DNA of 64,000 nucleotides, taken from an uncultured Alphaproteobacteria bacterium (GTDB lineage Bacteria > Pseudomonadota > Alphaproteobacteria > HIMB59). Positions within the stretch are counted from its first letter, which is position 1; each line of letters starts with the position of its first letter. Where the stretch lies: positions 141,008 to 205,007 of the forward strand of contig CABYGG010000002.1 in the NCBI GenBank assembly GCA_902518505.1. Reading direction: 5' to 3'. Below, piece after piece: positions 8,334 to 16,801 of the stretch. Under the pieces are notes generated by a model. It searched no databases and was not told the DNA's origin. It was given only the letters and a program-made list of their open reading frames with translations. The translations under genes and the position numbers were made by a program.

Positions 8334-8477
8334 CTGAATAAAAAAGATTTCAAAATTTGTGTGGTATGCCAAAGACCATTTAATTGGAGAAAAAAATGGG
8401 AAAAAGTATGGAATGATGTTAAATATTGTTCAGAAAAATGTCGAAGGTCAAAATCAAAAATAATAAAGAAAAGATAG
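8334..8477 (+). CDS. DUF2256 small zinc-ribbon-like protein (CTG start or stop readthrough)
   Basis: This is a 47-codon frame that begins immediately after the uspA TAG and in the same reading frame. The translation matches DUF2256: [28 protein letters not shown] and a basic tail, with two CxxC/CxxxC-type cysteine pairs expected to bind zinc. No ATG, GTG or TTG precedes the first cysteine. The only in-frame GTG (8361) would delete that cysteine, so initiation at CTG 8334 (giving MNKKDFKIC, the usual family length) or readthrough of the TAG is required. The 3' end overlaps pyrE by 40 bp. The family's function is unknown. Confidence 0.75.
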   Translation: MNKKDFKICVVCQRPFNWRKKWEKVWNDVKYCSEKCRRSKSKIIKKR

Positions 8478-9082
8478 CAAACTTACTGTTAAGTATTGGA
8501 TGCGTTAATATAGACTTCAAAAAACAATTTACCCTTACATCCGGCAAAAAAAGTCCTGTATATGTTGATTGTAGAAAATTAATTTCATTTCCAAAAGAAA
8601 GAGAATTAATTATAAATGAAATGAGCAAACAGATTAAATCGAAATATAAAGATAATTCTACTATTATTGCTGGAGGAGAAACAGCTGGCATTCCCTACTC
8701 TTCCTTTCTATGTCAAAAGATGAAATATCCAATGATATATATAAGAAAGAGCCCTAAAGGGTTTGGAAAAGGTAAGCTAATAGAAGGAGAGTTTAAAAAG
8801 AATACCCAGTCAATATTAGTAGAAGACATGGCAACTGATGGAGGAAGTAAATTACACTTCATAAAAGCTTTAAGACAAAATAAACTTAAAGTTAAAGATA
8901 TTTATGTAGTTTTTTACTATGGAATTTACCCTAAAGCTAAAAAAAATATATCTAAAATGAAAGTGAATTTAAATTATCTCACATCTTGGAGAGATATATT
9001 AGCTATTTCTCCAAATTACATTTCAGATAAAGATTATGATAATTTAAAAAATTATTTAGATTCTATTTCAAGTGGAAAATAA
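8438..9082 (+). CDS. pyrE: Orotate phosphoribosyltransferase
   Basis: PyrE joins orotate and PRPP to form OMP in pyrimidine synthesis. The 214-residue protein shows the N-terminal [18 protein letters not shown] substrate region, the [11 protein letters not shown] loop and the PRPP-binding motif [14 protein letters not shown] choose ATG 8438; an in-frame TTG at 8426 would add four residues without similarity. The first 40 bp overlap the DUF2256 frame, so the genes are tightly linked. The last bases overlap the GTG start of the following nucleotidyltransferase. Confidence 0.92.
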   Translation: MSKVKIKNNKEKIANLLLSIGCVNIDFKKQFTLTSGKKSPVYVDCRKLISFPKERELIINEMSKQIKSKYKDNSTIIAGGETAGIPYSSFLCQKMKYPMIYIRKSPKGFGKGKLIEGEFKKNTQSILVEDMATDGGSKLHFIKALRQNKLKVKDIYVVFYYGIYPKAKKNISKMKVNLNYLTSWRDILAISPNYISDKDYDNLKNYLDSISSGK

Positions 9083-9527
9083 AATTATTAGTGTCGTTTC
9101 AGGGGGATTTGACCCCATCCATCCCGGGCATATTATGATGATGAAGGAATGTTTAGAATTTTCTAATTTTTTAATTGTAGGTGTAAATTCTAATAAATGG
9201 TTAATTGATAAAAAAGGAAATTTTTTTATGGATATTCAACATAGAATGTATGTTGTTAATAGCTTAAAAGTGGTAAATGAAGCTATGGAATTTGAAGATG
9301 ATGAAATGGGAAGTGCAAATAATTTGTTAATTCAAATAAGAAATAAATACCCAAATGAAAAAATTATTTTTGCTAATGGGGGTGATAGATCAGACACTTC
9401 TAAAATTTTAGAATATGAAACAGCAAAGAAATATAATATTGAATTAAAATTTAGTGTAGGTGGAAATCACAAAGAGTCTTCCAGTTCTGATTTACTAAAA
9501 AGATGGAGTGAATACTCTAAAAACTAA
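9072..9527 (+). CDS. Adenylyl-/cytidylyltransferase family protein (RfaE-C-like)
   Basis: This is a single-domain nucleotidyltransferase of 151 residues. The HxGH-type signature is clear in GGFDPIHPGHIMMMKEC, and a second conserved element is the ISSS-like SSSSDLLKRW near the C-terminus. It resembles the C-terminal domain of HldE/RfaE and glycerol-3-phosphate cytidylyltransferases. The substrate is not determined. It starts at GTG 9072 within the pyrE stop region and ends with a 4-bp overlap with convergent pdxH. Confidence 0.8.
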   Translation: MENKIISVVSGGFDPIHPGHIMMMKECLEFSNFLIVGVNSNKWLIDKKGNFFMDIQHRMYVVNSLKVVNEAMEFEDDEMGSANNLLIQIRNKYPNEKIIFANGGDRSDTSKILEYETAKKYNIELKFSVGGNHKESSSSDLLKRWSEYSKN

Positions 9528-10111
9528 GGGCTAAGGGTATACGATACCCAATCATTATCTTTAAACTCAAAGACTTCTCTTTTGTGAATTCTATGAGGCA
9601 TATCCTCCCAAAACTCAATTTTTGAATATTTTACTATAAAACCTCCCCAGTAATCCGGACGAGGAAAACTTTCTTTTTCAGGATATTTATTTTTATAAAA
9701 TTGAATTTTATTCTCTAAATCATCTCTTGATTTTAGGACCTTTGATTGATTAGAAGCCCAAGCTCCTATTCGACTTAAATAATGTCTTGAATTAAAATAT
9801 TTATCAGATATTTCTTTTGAGACTTTTTCGACTTTACCCTCTATTCTTATTTGCCTTAACAAGGACTTCCAATGAAAATTTAGGCAAACATTAGCATTAT
9901 TTAAAATGTCATTCCCTTTATTGCTCTCATAATTTGTGTAAAAAATAAAACCTTCATCATTATAATCTTTTAATAGAACCATCCTTGAGTGAGGTGTATT
10001 TTTGTCGTCAACTGTCGATAGACACATCGCATTAGGATCGTTGATCTCTTTTTTAGTGGCTAAATCAAACCATTCTTTAAACTTAATAATTGGATTTAAT
10101 TTATCTGACAT
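9524..10111 (-). CDS. pdxH: Pyridoxamine/pyridoxine 5'-phosphate oxidase
   Basis: PdxH is the FMN-dependent oxidase that makes pyridoxal 5'-phosphate from PNP or PMP. The 195-residue protein is of standard length. It contains AMCLSTVDDKNTPHSRMVLLK, FYTNYESNKG and the C-terminal block FWEDMPHRIHKREVF, all characteristic of the family. It is divergent from fabI with 31 bp between starts. It appears as a single-gene unit. Confidence 0.93.
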   Translation of the reverse strand: MSDKLNPIIKFKEWFDLATKKEINDPNAMCLSTVDDKNTPHSRMVLLKDYNDEGFIFYTNYESNKGNDILNNANVCLNFHWKSLLRQIRIEGKVEKVSKEISDKYFNSRHYLSRIGAWASNQSKVLKSRDDLENKIQFYKNKYPEKESFPRPDYWGGFIVKYSKIEFWEDMPHRIHKREVFEFKDNDWVSYTLSP

Positions 10112-10142
10112 GGTATGAGTATTATATTAATTTTAGCAAAAA

Positions 10143-10964
10143 ATGGATTTAAAAAATAAAAAAGGACTAATAATGGGAGTGGCTAATGATAAGTCAATTG
10201 CCTGGGGTATTGCTCAACAATGTGCAAATTTTGGTGCTGAATTAGCTTTTACTTATCAAAATGATCTTCTATTGAAGAGAATAGATCCTTTGGCTAAATC
10301 TGTAGATTCTAATTTATTGATTCAGTGTGATGTTAGTGATGAAGGATCAGTAAAAAATGCTTTTGAAAAAATTAAAAATAAATGGGGAAAATTGGATTTT
10401 TTTGTTCACGCTGTTGCGTTTGCAGATAAAAATGAGCTAAGAGGTAAGTATGTTGATACATCAAAAGAGAATTTCTTAAATAGTTTAAATATTTCCTGTT
10501 ATTCCTTCACTGAGTCTTGTAAATATTGCTATGATTTAATGGATAATGGTGGGAGTATTTTAACTTTAACTTATTATGGAGCAGAGCAGGTTATGCCACA
10601 TTATAATGTAATGGGAGTCGCAAAATCAGCGCTTGAAGCTTCAGTAAAGTATCTTGCTGTTGATATGGGAGATAAAAATATAAGAGTTAATGCTATATCT
10701 GCAGGCCCAATTAAAACTCTTGCGGCTTCTGGTATTGGTGATTTTAGATTTATTTTAAAATGGAATGAACTAAATTCTCCATTAAAGAGAAATGTTACAC
10801 TTGAAGATGTTGGTAACACAGGAGCATACCTTTTAAGTGACCTTTCATCTGGTGTAACTGGTGAAATTCACCATGTTGATTGCGGTTATCATACAGTTGG
10901 AATGGTAGCAGTTGATGAAGCTGAAGGTGTAGCAGGCTTATTAAATGAGTTTAGTAAAAAATAA
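10143..10964 (+). CDS. fabI: Enoyl-[acyl-carrier-protein] reductase (NADH) FabI
   Basis: FabI performs the last reduction of the type II fatty acid elongation cycle. It is a 273-residue member of the SDR superfamily with the FabI-specific nucleotide motif GVANDKSIAWGIA and a C-terminal VDCGYHTVGM. The Tyr-x6-Lys catalytic pair is seen in YNVMGVAK. Length and motifs are normal. aroC begins 7 bp downstream, an arrangement common in alphaproteobacteria. Confidence 0.95.
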   Translation: MDLKNKKGLIMGVANDKSIAWGIAQQCANFGAELAFTYQNDLLLKRIDPLAKSVDSNLLIQCDVSDEGSVKNAFEKIKNKWGKLDFFVHAVAFADKNELRGKYVDTSKENFLNSLNISCYSFTESCKYCYDLMDNGGSILTLTYYGAEQVMPHYNVMGVAKSALEASVKYLAVDMGDKNIRVNAISAGPIKTLAASGIGDFRFILKWNELNSPLKRNVTLEDVGNTGAYLLSDLSSGVTGEIHHVDCGYHTVGMVAVDEAEGVAGLLNEFSKK

Positions 10965-10971
10965 TTAGTTC

Positions 10972-12054
10972 ATGTCTCATAATTCTTTTGGAAATTTATT
11001 AAAGTTTACTACTTGGGGAGAAAGTCATGGAGAAGCTATAGGTTGTGTCGTTGATGGTTTTCCAGCAGGAATACCTATTAATACAAAATATATTCAAACA
11101 AGACTTGATTTAAGAAAACCAGGTCAGTCAAAATTTACAACACAAAGAAAAGAGAAAGATGAAGTTAAAATACTCTCTGGGGTTTTTAACGGTAAAAGCA
11201 CTGGCGCACCGATATCAATGATAATTTATAACTCTGATCAAAGAAGCAAGGACTATTCAGAAATTAAAAATAAATTTCGACCTGGTCATGCCGATTACAC
11301 CTATTTTATGAAGTATAAAAATTATGATTATAGAGGTGGAGGAAGGTCTAGTGCTAGGGAAACTGCAATGAGAGTTGCTGCAGGTGCTCTTTCAGAATTA
11401 CTTCTTAAAAAAATTTCAAAAAATAAAATAAACGTTACAAGTGCTGTTATTCAAATTGGTAATGAGAAGATAGAAAACTCAACTTGGAATAATAATTTTA
11501 TTAACAAAAATCCTTTTTTCTCACCGAATAAGTCCATCCTAAAAAAATGGGAAGATCTAATCCTTACTCATCGAAAAAAAGGTTCATCTCTTGGTGCAGT
11601 AATTGAAGTTAGAGTCTCAAATTGTCCTGTAGGTATAGGAGAGCCTATATATCAAAAACTTGACTCTGAGTTATCAAAAGCGATTATGAGTATTAACGCA
11701 GTAAAAGGTATAGAGTTTGGTACAGGATTTGATTTAGTAAATTATGACGGCACTGATGGATCTGATCAAATTAATATCAAAAATAAGAAAATTAATTTTC
11801 ATACCAATCATGCGGGAGGAATATTAGGTGGTATTTCTTCAGGACAAGATATCATTTTTAGATATATTGTAAAACCAACGAGTTCAGTATTAAGCGAAAA
11901 GAATACTATTACAAAGAATTTTAAAAATACAAAAATAAAAACTAAAGGACGTCATGATCCTTGTGTAGGTATTAGAGCAGTGCCAGTGGGAATTGCTATG
12001 ACTAATTTTGTGATTGCAGATTTATTGTTAATTCACAAATCCAAATCACTTTAA
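10972..12054 (+). CDS. aroC: Chorismate synthase
   Basis: AroC catalyses the final step of the shikimate pathway, converting EPSP to chorismate with reduced FMN. The 360-residue protein has the signatures GESHGEAIGCVVDGFPAG, RPGHADYTY, GGGRSSARETA and GRHDPCVGIRAVPV. It follows fabI by 7 bp and probably shares its promoter. Its 3' end overlaps the convergent dxs by 9 bp. Confidence 0.96.
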   Translation: MSHNSFGNLLKFTTWGESHGEAIGCVVDGFPAGIPINTKYIQTRLDLRKPGQSKFTTQRKEKDEVKILSGVFNGKSTGAPISMIIYNSDQRSKDYSEIKNKFRPGHADYTYFMKYKNYDYRGGGRSSARETAMRVAAGALSELLLKKISKNKINVTSAVIQIGNEKIENSTWNNNFINKNPFFSPNKSILKKWEDLILTHRKKGSSLGAVIEVRVSNCPVGIGEPIYQKLDSELSKAIMSINAVKGIEFGTGFDLVNYDGTDGSDQINIKNKKINFHTNHAGGILGGISSGQDIIFRYIVKPTSSVLSEKNTITKNFKNTKIKTKGRHDPCVGIRAVPVGIAMTNFVIADLLLIHKSKSL

Positions 12055-13911
12055 AAAATTTATTAGCTTTTCATATATCATTTTTGGAGAAATTCCTGAT
12101 TTAAAATATTGATCTTCAATGTCAGATTGATCAATAAATTCATCTTTCATAAAAAAATTTAATATTTTCGGTGTATTGCTTAGTTTATTAATTAAAAAGT
12201 CATTAACCTGACTTGCGAACCCCCCAATCGCATTTTCCTCAATAGTGACAAAAATATCATGATTTTTTGAGAGATTTCTTATTAATTTTGTATCAATTGG
12301 TTTTGCAAATCTCATATCTATTATGGAGCATTCCAATTTATAATTTTTTTTTATTAGTTCGTTAATCTCTAATACTTTTTTTAGCCTAGTTCCTAGATTA
12401 AGAAAGGCAATTTTTTTTCCATTTTTTATAACCTTACCTTTACCTATTAAAATTTTTTGAAATTTATTATTGTCCTTATATTCGTGCGCTAAATCCCTTG
12501 GATATCTTATAGCACATGGTTTATTATTTATAGATAATGTTAAATTTATCATATTTTTTAATTCCTCACCGTTAGAGGGGGCCATAACAATGAAATTTGG
12601 TAGACAACAAAGATAGCTTAGATCAAAAGATCCAGCATGTGTAGCACCATCAGCACCTACAAAACCAGATCTATCAATCAAAAATCTAACAGGTAATGAC
12701 TGTATAGCAATGTCATGTACAACTTGATCATAAGCTCTTTGAAGAAAAGTTGAGTAAATTGCAACAAAAGGCTTAATAGACTCCGTTGTCATACCTCCAG
12801 CAAAAGTAACAGCATGTTGTTCAGCTATCCCTACGTCAAAAAACCTTGAGGGATATTTTTCTTTAAACTTATCTAAGCCTGTTCCTGAAGGCATTGCGGC
12901 AGTTATTGCTACAATTTTTTTATCTTTTTTTGCTAATTTTAAAATAGTGTCACTCACTACATTAGTGTAAGTAACTAGCTTAGATTTATTTTGTAAACCT
13001 GTTTTAAAGTCAAATGGTGATACACCATGAAATTTATCTTTTGATAGCTCAGCAGGTTTATAGCCTCTACCTTTCTGAGTAATTAAATGTAAAAATACTG
13101 GGCCATGTAATTCTTTTTTTTTGTATTTCTTAAATAATTGAACTAATAGCTTTAAATTATGTCCATCAACAGGTCCCAAATAATTTAAACCCAATTCTTC
13201 GAATAGAGTATTGCCTGTAAGATAACCTTTAAAATAACCCTCCGTTTTTTTTGCAAATTCTCCTACTTCACTAGGAAGTCTTTTAGTAAAGTTTTTAATA
13301 ATATCTCTAAAACTTTCATATGATTTTGAACTCAATAAATTTACAAGATATTTACTCATAGCTCCAACAGGTTCAGCTATAGACATCTCATTATCATTCA
13401 GAATTATTAGAGAATTTTTATTTAGGTGTCCTAGATTGTTTAACCCTTCGAAAGCCATCCCTGCACTAATTGCTCCATCGCCTATAATACTAACAACATC
13501 AAAATTCTTATTTAATAGATCCCTTGCAGCTGTGATTCCAAGACCAGCAGATATAGAAGTTGAACTATGCGCTGCACCAAAAGGGTCATATACGCTCTCT
13601 GATCTTTTAGTAAAACCAGATATTCCATTTTTTTTTCTTAGGGAGTGTATTTTATTTTTTCTACCCGTAATAATTTTATGAGGGTATGTTTGATGTCCTA
13701 CATCCCATATTATTTTATCTGATGGAGTATTAAATACATAATGTAAAGCAACTGTAAGTTCCACAACACCAAGACTAGCACCTAGATGTCCACCAGTTTT
13801 TGATACTATTTCAATTGTATAATCTCTTAATTCATCATTAAGTTTTTGTAATTCACTTAATGATAATTTTTTTAGATCTTTAGGTAATTTGACTCTATTT
13901 AAAACTGACAT
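12046..13911 (-). CDS. dxs: 1-deoxy-D-xylulose-5-phosphate synthase
   Basis: DXS condenses pyruvate and glyceraldehyde 3-phosphate to DXP, the entry step of the MEP isoprenoid pathway. The 621-residue transketolase-like protein has the early WDVGHQTYPHKIITGR, the thiamine-diphosphate motif GDGAISAGMAFEGLNN and the EQHAVTFAGGM block. ispG of the same pathway is at 60.3 kb. It lies 9 bp after xseB on the same strand, and the pairing of xseB with dxs is conserved in proteobacteria. Confidence 0.96.
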   Translation of the reverse strand: MSVLNRVKLPKDLKKLSLSELQKLNDELRDYTIEIVSKTGGHLGASLGVVELTVALHYVFNTPSDKIIWDVGHQTYPHKIITGRKNKIHSLRKKNGISGFTKRSESVYDPFGAAHSSTSISAGLGITAARDLLNKNFDVVSIIGDGAISAGMAFEGLNNLGHLNKNSLIILNDNEMSIAEPVGAMSKYLVNLLSSKSYESFRDIIKNFTKRLPSEVGEFAKKTEGYFKGYLTGNTLFEELGLNYLGPVDGHNLKLLVQLFKKYKKKELHGPVFLHLITQKGRGYKPAELSKDKFHGVSPFDFKTGLQNKSKLVTYTNVVSDTILKLAKKDKKIVAITAAMPSGTGLDKFKEKYPSRFFDVGIAEQHAVTFAGGMTTESIKPFVAIYSTFLQRAYDQVVHDIAIQSLPVRFLIDRSGFVGADGATHAGSFDLSYLCCLPNFIVMAPSNGEELKNMINLTLSINNKPCAIRYPRDLAHEYKDNNKFQKILIGKGKVIKNGKKIAFLNLGTRLKKVLEINELIKKNYKLECSIIDMRFAKPIDTKLIRNLSKNHDIFVTIEENAIGGFASQVNDFLINKLSNTPKILNFFMKDEFIDQSDIEDQYFKSGISPKMIYEKLINFLK

Positions 13912-13920
13912 AAATTTTAA

Positions 13921-14145
13921 TTACTGGAATTCTGTTGATGAAAGCGATTTATTCTTTTTTACAATTTTATCAATTTTAATTTTTGCAGATTTTAATTTTT
14001 CCTCACAGTACTCTTTTAATTCTATGCCCTCCTCAAATAACTTGATGCTTTCTTCGAGAGGTGTCTCTTCATTTTCTAATAAATCTGATATTTCCTCTAA
14101 CCTTTTAAGTGCACTTTCAAAATTTTTTTCATTTTTTTTATTCAT
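13921..14145 (-). CDS. xseB: Exodeoxyribonuclease VII small subunit
   Basis: This is a 74-residue protein forming a helical hairpin. NFESALKRLEEISDLLENEETPLEESIKLFEEGIEL is the diagnostic XseB pattern (given here as positions about 7-42). It assembles with XseA into the single-strand DNA exonuclease VII; xseA is not in this window. It overlaps the preceding deacetylase gene by 8 bp and is followed by dxs after 9 bp. Confidence 0.92.
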   Translation of the reverse strand: MNKKNEKNFESALKRLEEISDLLENEETPLEESIKLFEEGIELKEYCEEKLKSAKIKIDKIVKKNKSLSSTEFQ

Positions 14146-15061
14146 TTGAGTACTCTATTAAAGCTTTTAGGTGGCTATTTAATCCATGAAATAAGCCTTT
14201 CATATCATATCCTCCCTCTAAGACAGAAATTATTGGAACATTATTTGCTAACTTTTCCAATACAATTTTTGTCACCCAATAAAAATCTTCATTTTCTAAA
14301 TTGATTGAAGCGAGAGGGTCTAACTTATGAGCATCAAAACCTGCTGAAAAATATATTAAATCGAAATTATTATTTATTTTGTTAATTATTTTATTTTCAA
14401 ACAAAGATCTGAATGTTTTAGAGTCACAACCAGCTGTTAGAGGACAATTAATTATATTGCCAGTTCCTCTCTCATTCTCAGAACCTGTACCTGGGTAAAA
14501 TGGATACTGATGAGATGATGCATAGTATATATTTTTGTGTTTTTCAAAAATATGTTGGGTTCCATTTCCATGATGTACATCAAAGTCTACTATTAATATT
14601 TTTTTAAATTTGCCTGATCTACTTGCATATTCTGCTGAAATAGCAACATTATTAAAAACACCAAATCCCATTGCTTTGTTTTTTTCCGCATGATGTCCTG
14701 GAGGTCTATGTGCACAAAAATAAACATTTTTTTTATTATTATCTTCTATGATTTTTTTTACAGCATCTACACTCCCACCAACGGCTAAAAGATAACTCTT
14801 TAAACTATATGGACAGGCGATGGTGTCAGGATCAAAATAATTTAAACCAGAAGCAGGTATAGAGTCAAAAATATAATTTACGTACTCTATATCATGTACT
14901 AAGGAAATCATTTTTTTATCAGCAATAGATGGCTCGATAAGATTATGGTTAGAATACCTCTCTTTAATTAAATTATTAACAACTTCTATTCTTTTTATGG
15001 ACTCGGGATGGTTACCAGTATCGTGATTTTTATATTCTTCTGAAAAAATGATATTAATCAT
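14138..15061 (-). CDS. Histone deacetylase / acetylpolyamine amidohydrolase family protein
   Basis: This is a zinc-dependent amidohydrolase of the HDAC superfamily, 307 residues. The motifs HRPPGHHAEKNKAMGFGVFNN and VDFDVHHGNGTQ hold the tandem histidines and zinc ligands, with a later DAHKLDPLA and the terminal EGGYD. Bacterial members deacetylate acetylpolyamines or other small acetylated substrates. The substrate here is unknown. The start overlaps the stop of the upstream amidotransferase gene (TAATG), and the end overlaps xseB, as is frequent in alphaproteobacteria. Confidence 0.88.
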   Translation of the reverse strand: MINIIFSEEYKNHDTGNHPESIKRIEVVNNLIKERYSNHNLIEPSIADKKMISLVHDIEYVNYIFDSIPASGLNYFDPDTIACPYSLKSYLLAVGGSVDAVKKIIEDNNKKNVYFCAHRPPGHHAEKNKAMGFGVFNNVAISAEYASRSGKFKKILIVDFDVHHGNGTQHIFEKHKNIYYASSHQYPFYPGTGSENERGTGNIINCPLTAGCDSKTFRSLFENKIINKINNNFDLIYFSAGFDAHKLDPLASINLENEDFYWVTKIVLEKLANNVPIISVLEGGYDMKGLFHGLNSHLKALIEYSNE

Positions 15062-15729
15062 TATATAAGCTTTAATAAAAAACTTTTAAACCAATCATAA
15101 TTTTTATGTTGATATTTATTAAAATCTCTCATTATTTTATTTAATTTATCTATATAAGGGTATTTTATTTTGACTATATCGTGCCATCTTTTAATTGTAT
15201 TAGAAGTAACCTCAGGGTGAAATTGAAAACCATAAATATCTTTCTTTTTAATCTTGAAGGAATCAACTTCATACAAAATGCCTTTAGCTAATAGTTCCAT
15301 ATTTTTATTATAAGAAATACCCTCTGTATGGAATTGTAAAAAAGTTAGATTTTTTTTGAAAAATTTATTATTTTTTTTTAAATTTTTCTTGTAACCACAC
15401 TCAAATAATTTGTCTTTTGATTTAGATATTTTTGATCCATAAATTTTTGCAATTAATTGCGCGCCCAAACATATACCTACAATAGATTTGTTTTTTTTAA
15501 TTATGTAATTAAGAAATTTATATTCATACAAAATAGCTTTTGATTTACTATTTGCGCTCTGTTTTCCTCCATGAATTATAAATAAATCAAATTGATCGAT
15601 ATCTTTTTTTTTTAAGAAATGAAGATTTTTATAAAAAATTGTAGACGATTGATATTTTTTTTGAAAAAATTTTGAAATTACACTTACGTCTGCTATTTCA
15701 CTGTGAATTATTTGTAGTACTCTCTTCAT
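15061..15729 (-). CDS. Class I glutamine amidotransferase-like protein (GuaA N-domain type)
   Basis: This is a single-domain type 1 glutamine amidotransferase of about 222 residues. The nucleophile region reads GICLGAQLIAKIYG, and the His-Glu pair is in GFQFHPEVTSN. No synthase domain is attached, so it resembles stand-alone YfeJ-like GMP-synthase-related proteins whose acceptor is unknown. ATG 15729 is preferred to an in-frame TTG at 15756. It overlaps the 3' end of ftsW by 32 bp and takes the place where murG would be expected in a standard dcw cluster. Confidence 0.82.
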   Translation of the reverse strand: MKRVLQIIHSEIADVSVISKFFQKKYQSSTIFYKNLHFLKKKDIDQFDLFIIHGGKQSANSKSKAILYEYKFLNYIIKKNKSIVGICLGAQLIAKIYGSKISKSKDKLFECGYKKNLKKNNKFFKKNLTFLQFHTEGISYNKNMELLAKGILYEVDSFKIKKKDIYGFQFHPEVTSNTIKRWHDIVKIKYPYIDKLNKIMRDFNKYQHKNYDWFKSFLLKLI

Positions 15730-16801
15730 TTTTACTAAAGTTGATGACTGTACCAAATATTATCGCATAAGAAAGCATTGATGAGCCTCCATAGCTAATA
15801 AATGGCAATGTCATTCCTGTTGGAGGTATTAATTTTATAGATGAACCTATATTTATAAATGCTTGTAAGCACATCAAAAAACATAGACTGAAAATTGTGT
15901 TAGATATAAATAGGTTTGAAGGATTAGTAATAGACCTTCTAGCTAATATAAAAAACACTGGATATAAAAAAGATAAAAATAATCCAAATAAAACCCCGAA
16001 TTCTTCAATTAAAATAGCAAATATAAAATCGTTATGAGACTCAGGAATTAAATATTTAAGTTGTCCCTCGCCCAATCCTACACCAAAAATACCACCTGTC
16101 TTAATTGCCGATAGACTTTTTGATACTTGAGAATTATCGCCATCTAAAAAATTATCAATTCTATAAGCTACATGATCAAAGAAAAAATACGTTATTAATA
16201 AAAAAAATACTCCTATAAAACCTAACAAAATTAAAAGTTTAAGATTTCTGAAATACAAAATTAAGATCAAAGAAATAATAGATATATAAATTAACAAAGT
16301 ACCTATATCTGGTTGAATTAGTAGTAATATGACAACAACAAAAATTGTAATAAAACTAACAAATAAATATATTTTATTATTAGTCTTGATATATAAATAA
16401 CAGAACCATGAGAACATACAAACAATGGGGCCCTTCAATAGCTCAGAGGGCTGAATAGAAAAAAAATTAAAGCTTATCCATCTTGTTGCTCCTTTAATTT
16501 CATATCCAAAAATTGGAACAATTGATAAAAGTAAAATAAAAAAAATACACATAATATTCAAAATTTTTCTCAAATCGTTTTTTGGAAGCAATGATAAAAA
16601 AATCAAAACTATTAGAGATATAGACAAAAAAATAATATGTTTAATTATTAATAAGATTGAATACTCAGTGCCTATTAGAGAATAAATAGCAAGAACACCA
16701 ATAAAAGATAAAATAAAAGGAATGATAAATAGCTTTTTTGATAATATATACCAATTAGATCCTATAAAACTTTGATCATCTCTAAATAGAATGTTTTTCA
16801 A
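15698..16801 (-). CDS. ftsW: Peptidoglycan glycosyltransferase FtsW
   Basis: FtsW is the SEDS-family polymerase that makes septal peptidoglycan together with FtsI. It is a polytopic 367-residue membrane protein with about ten helices. Recognisable SEDS blocks are GATRWISF near ISIQPSELLKG, the FGVGLGEGQLKYLIPESHNDFIF region (about residues 240-262) and the C-terminal SYGGSSML. The start is TTG 16801, sharing TTGA with the murD stop; no better in-frame start exists before the first helix. Confidence 0.93.
   Translation of the reverse strand: MKNILFRDDQSFIGSNWYILSKKLFIIPFILSFIGVLAIYSLIGTEYSILLIIKHIIFLSISLIVLIFLSLLPKNDLRKILNIMCIFFILLLSIVPIFGYEIKGATRWISFNFFSIQPSELLKGPIVCMFSWFCYLYIKTNNKIYLFVSFITIFVVVILLLIQPDIGTLLIYISIISLILILYFRNLKLLILLGFIGVFFLLITYFFFDHVAYRIDNFLDGDNSQVSKSLSAIKTGGIFGVGLGEGQLKYLIPESHNDFIFAILIEEFGVLFGLFLSFLYPVFFILARRSITNPSNLFISNTIFSLCFLMCLQAFINIGSSIKLIPPTGMTLPFISYGGSSMLSYAIIFGTVINFSKNEESTTNNSQ

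Noticed and set aside
13889..14149. 86-codon plus-strand open frame opposite xseB.
   Set aside because: It is a shadow of xseB and dxs on the other strand, with low-complexity Ser/Phe composition.
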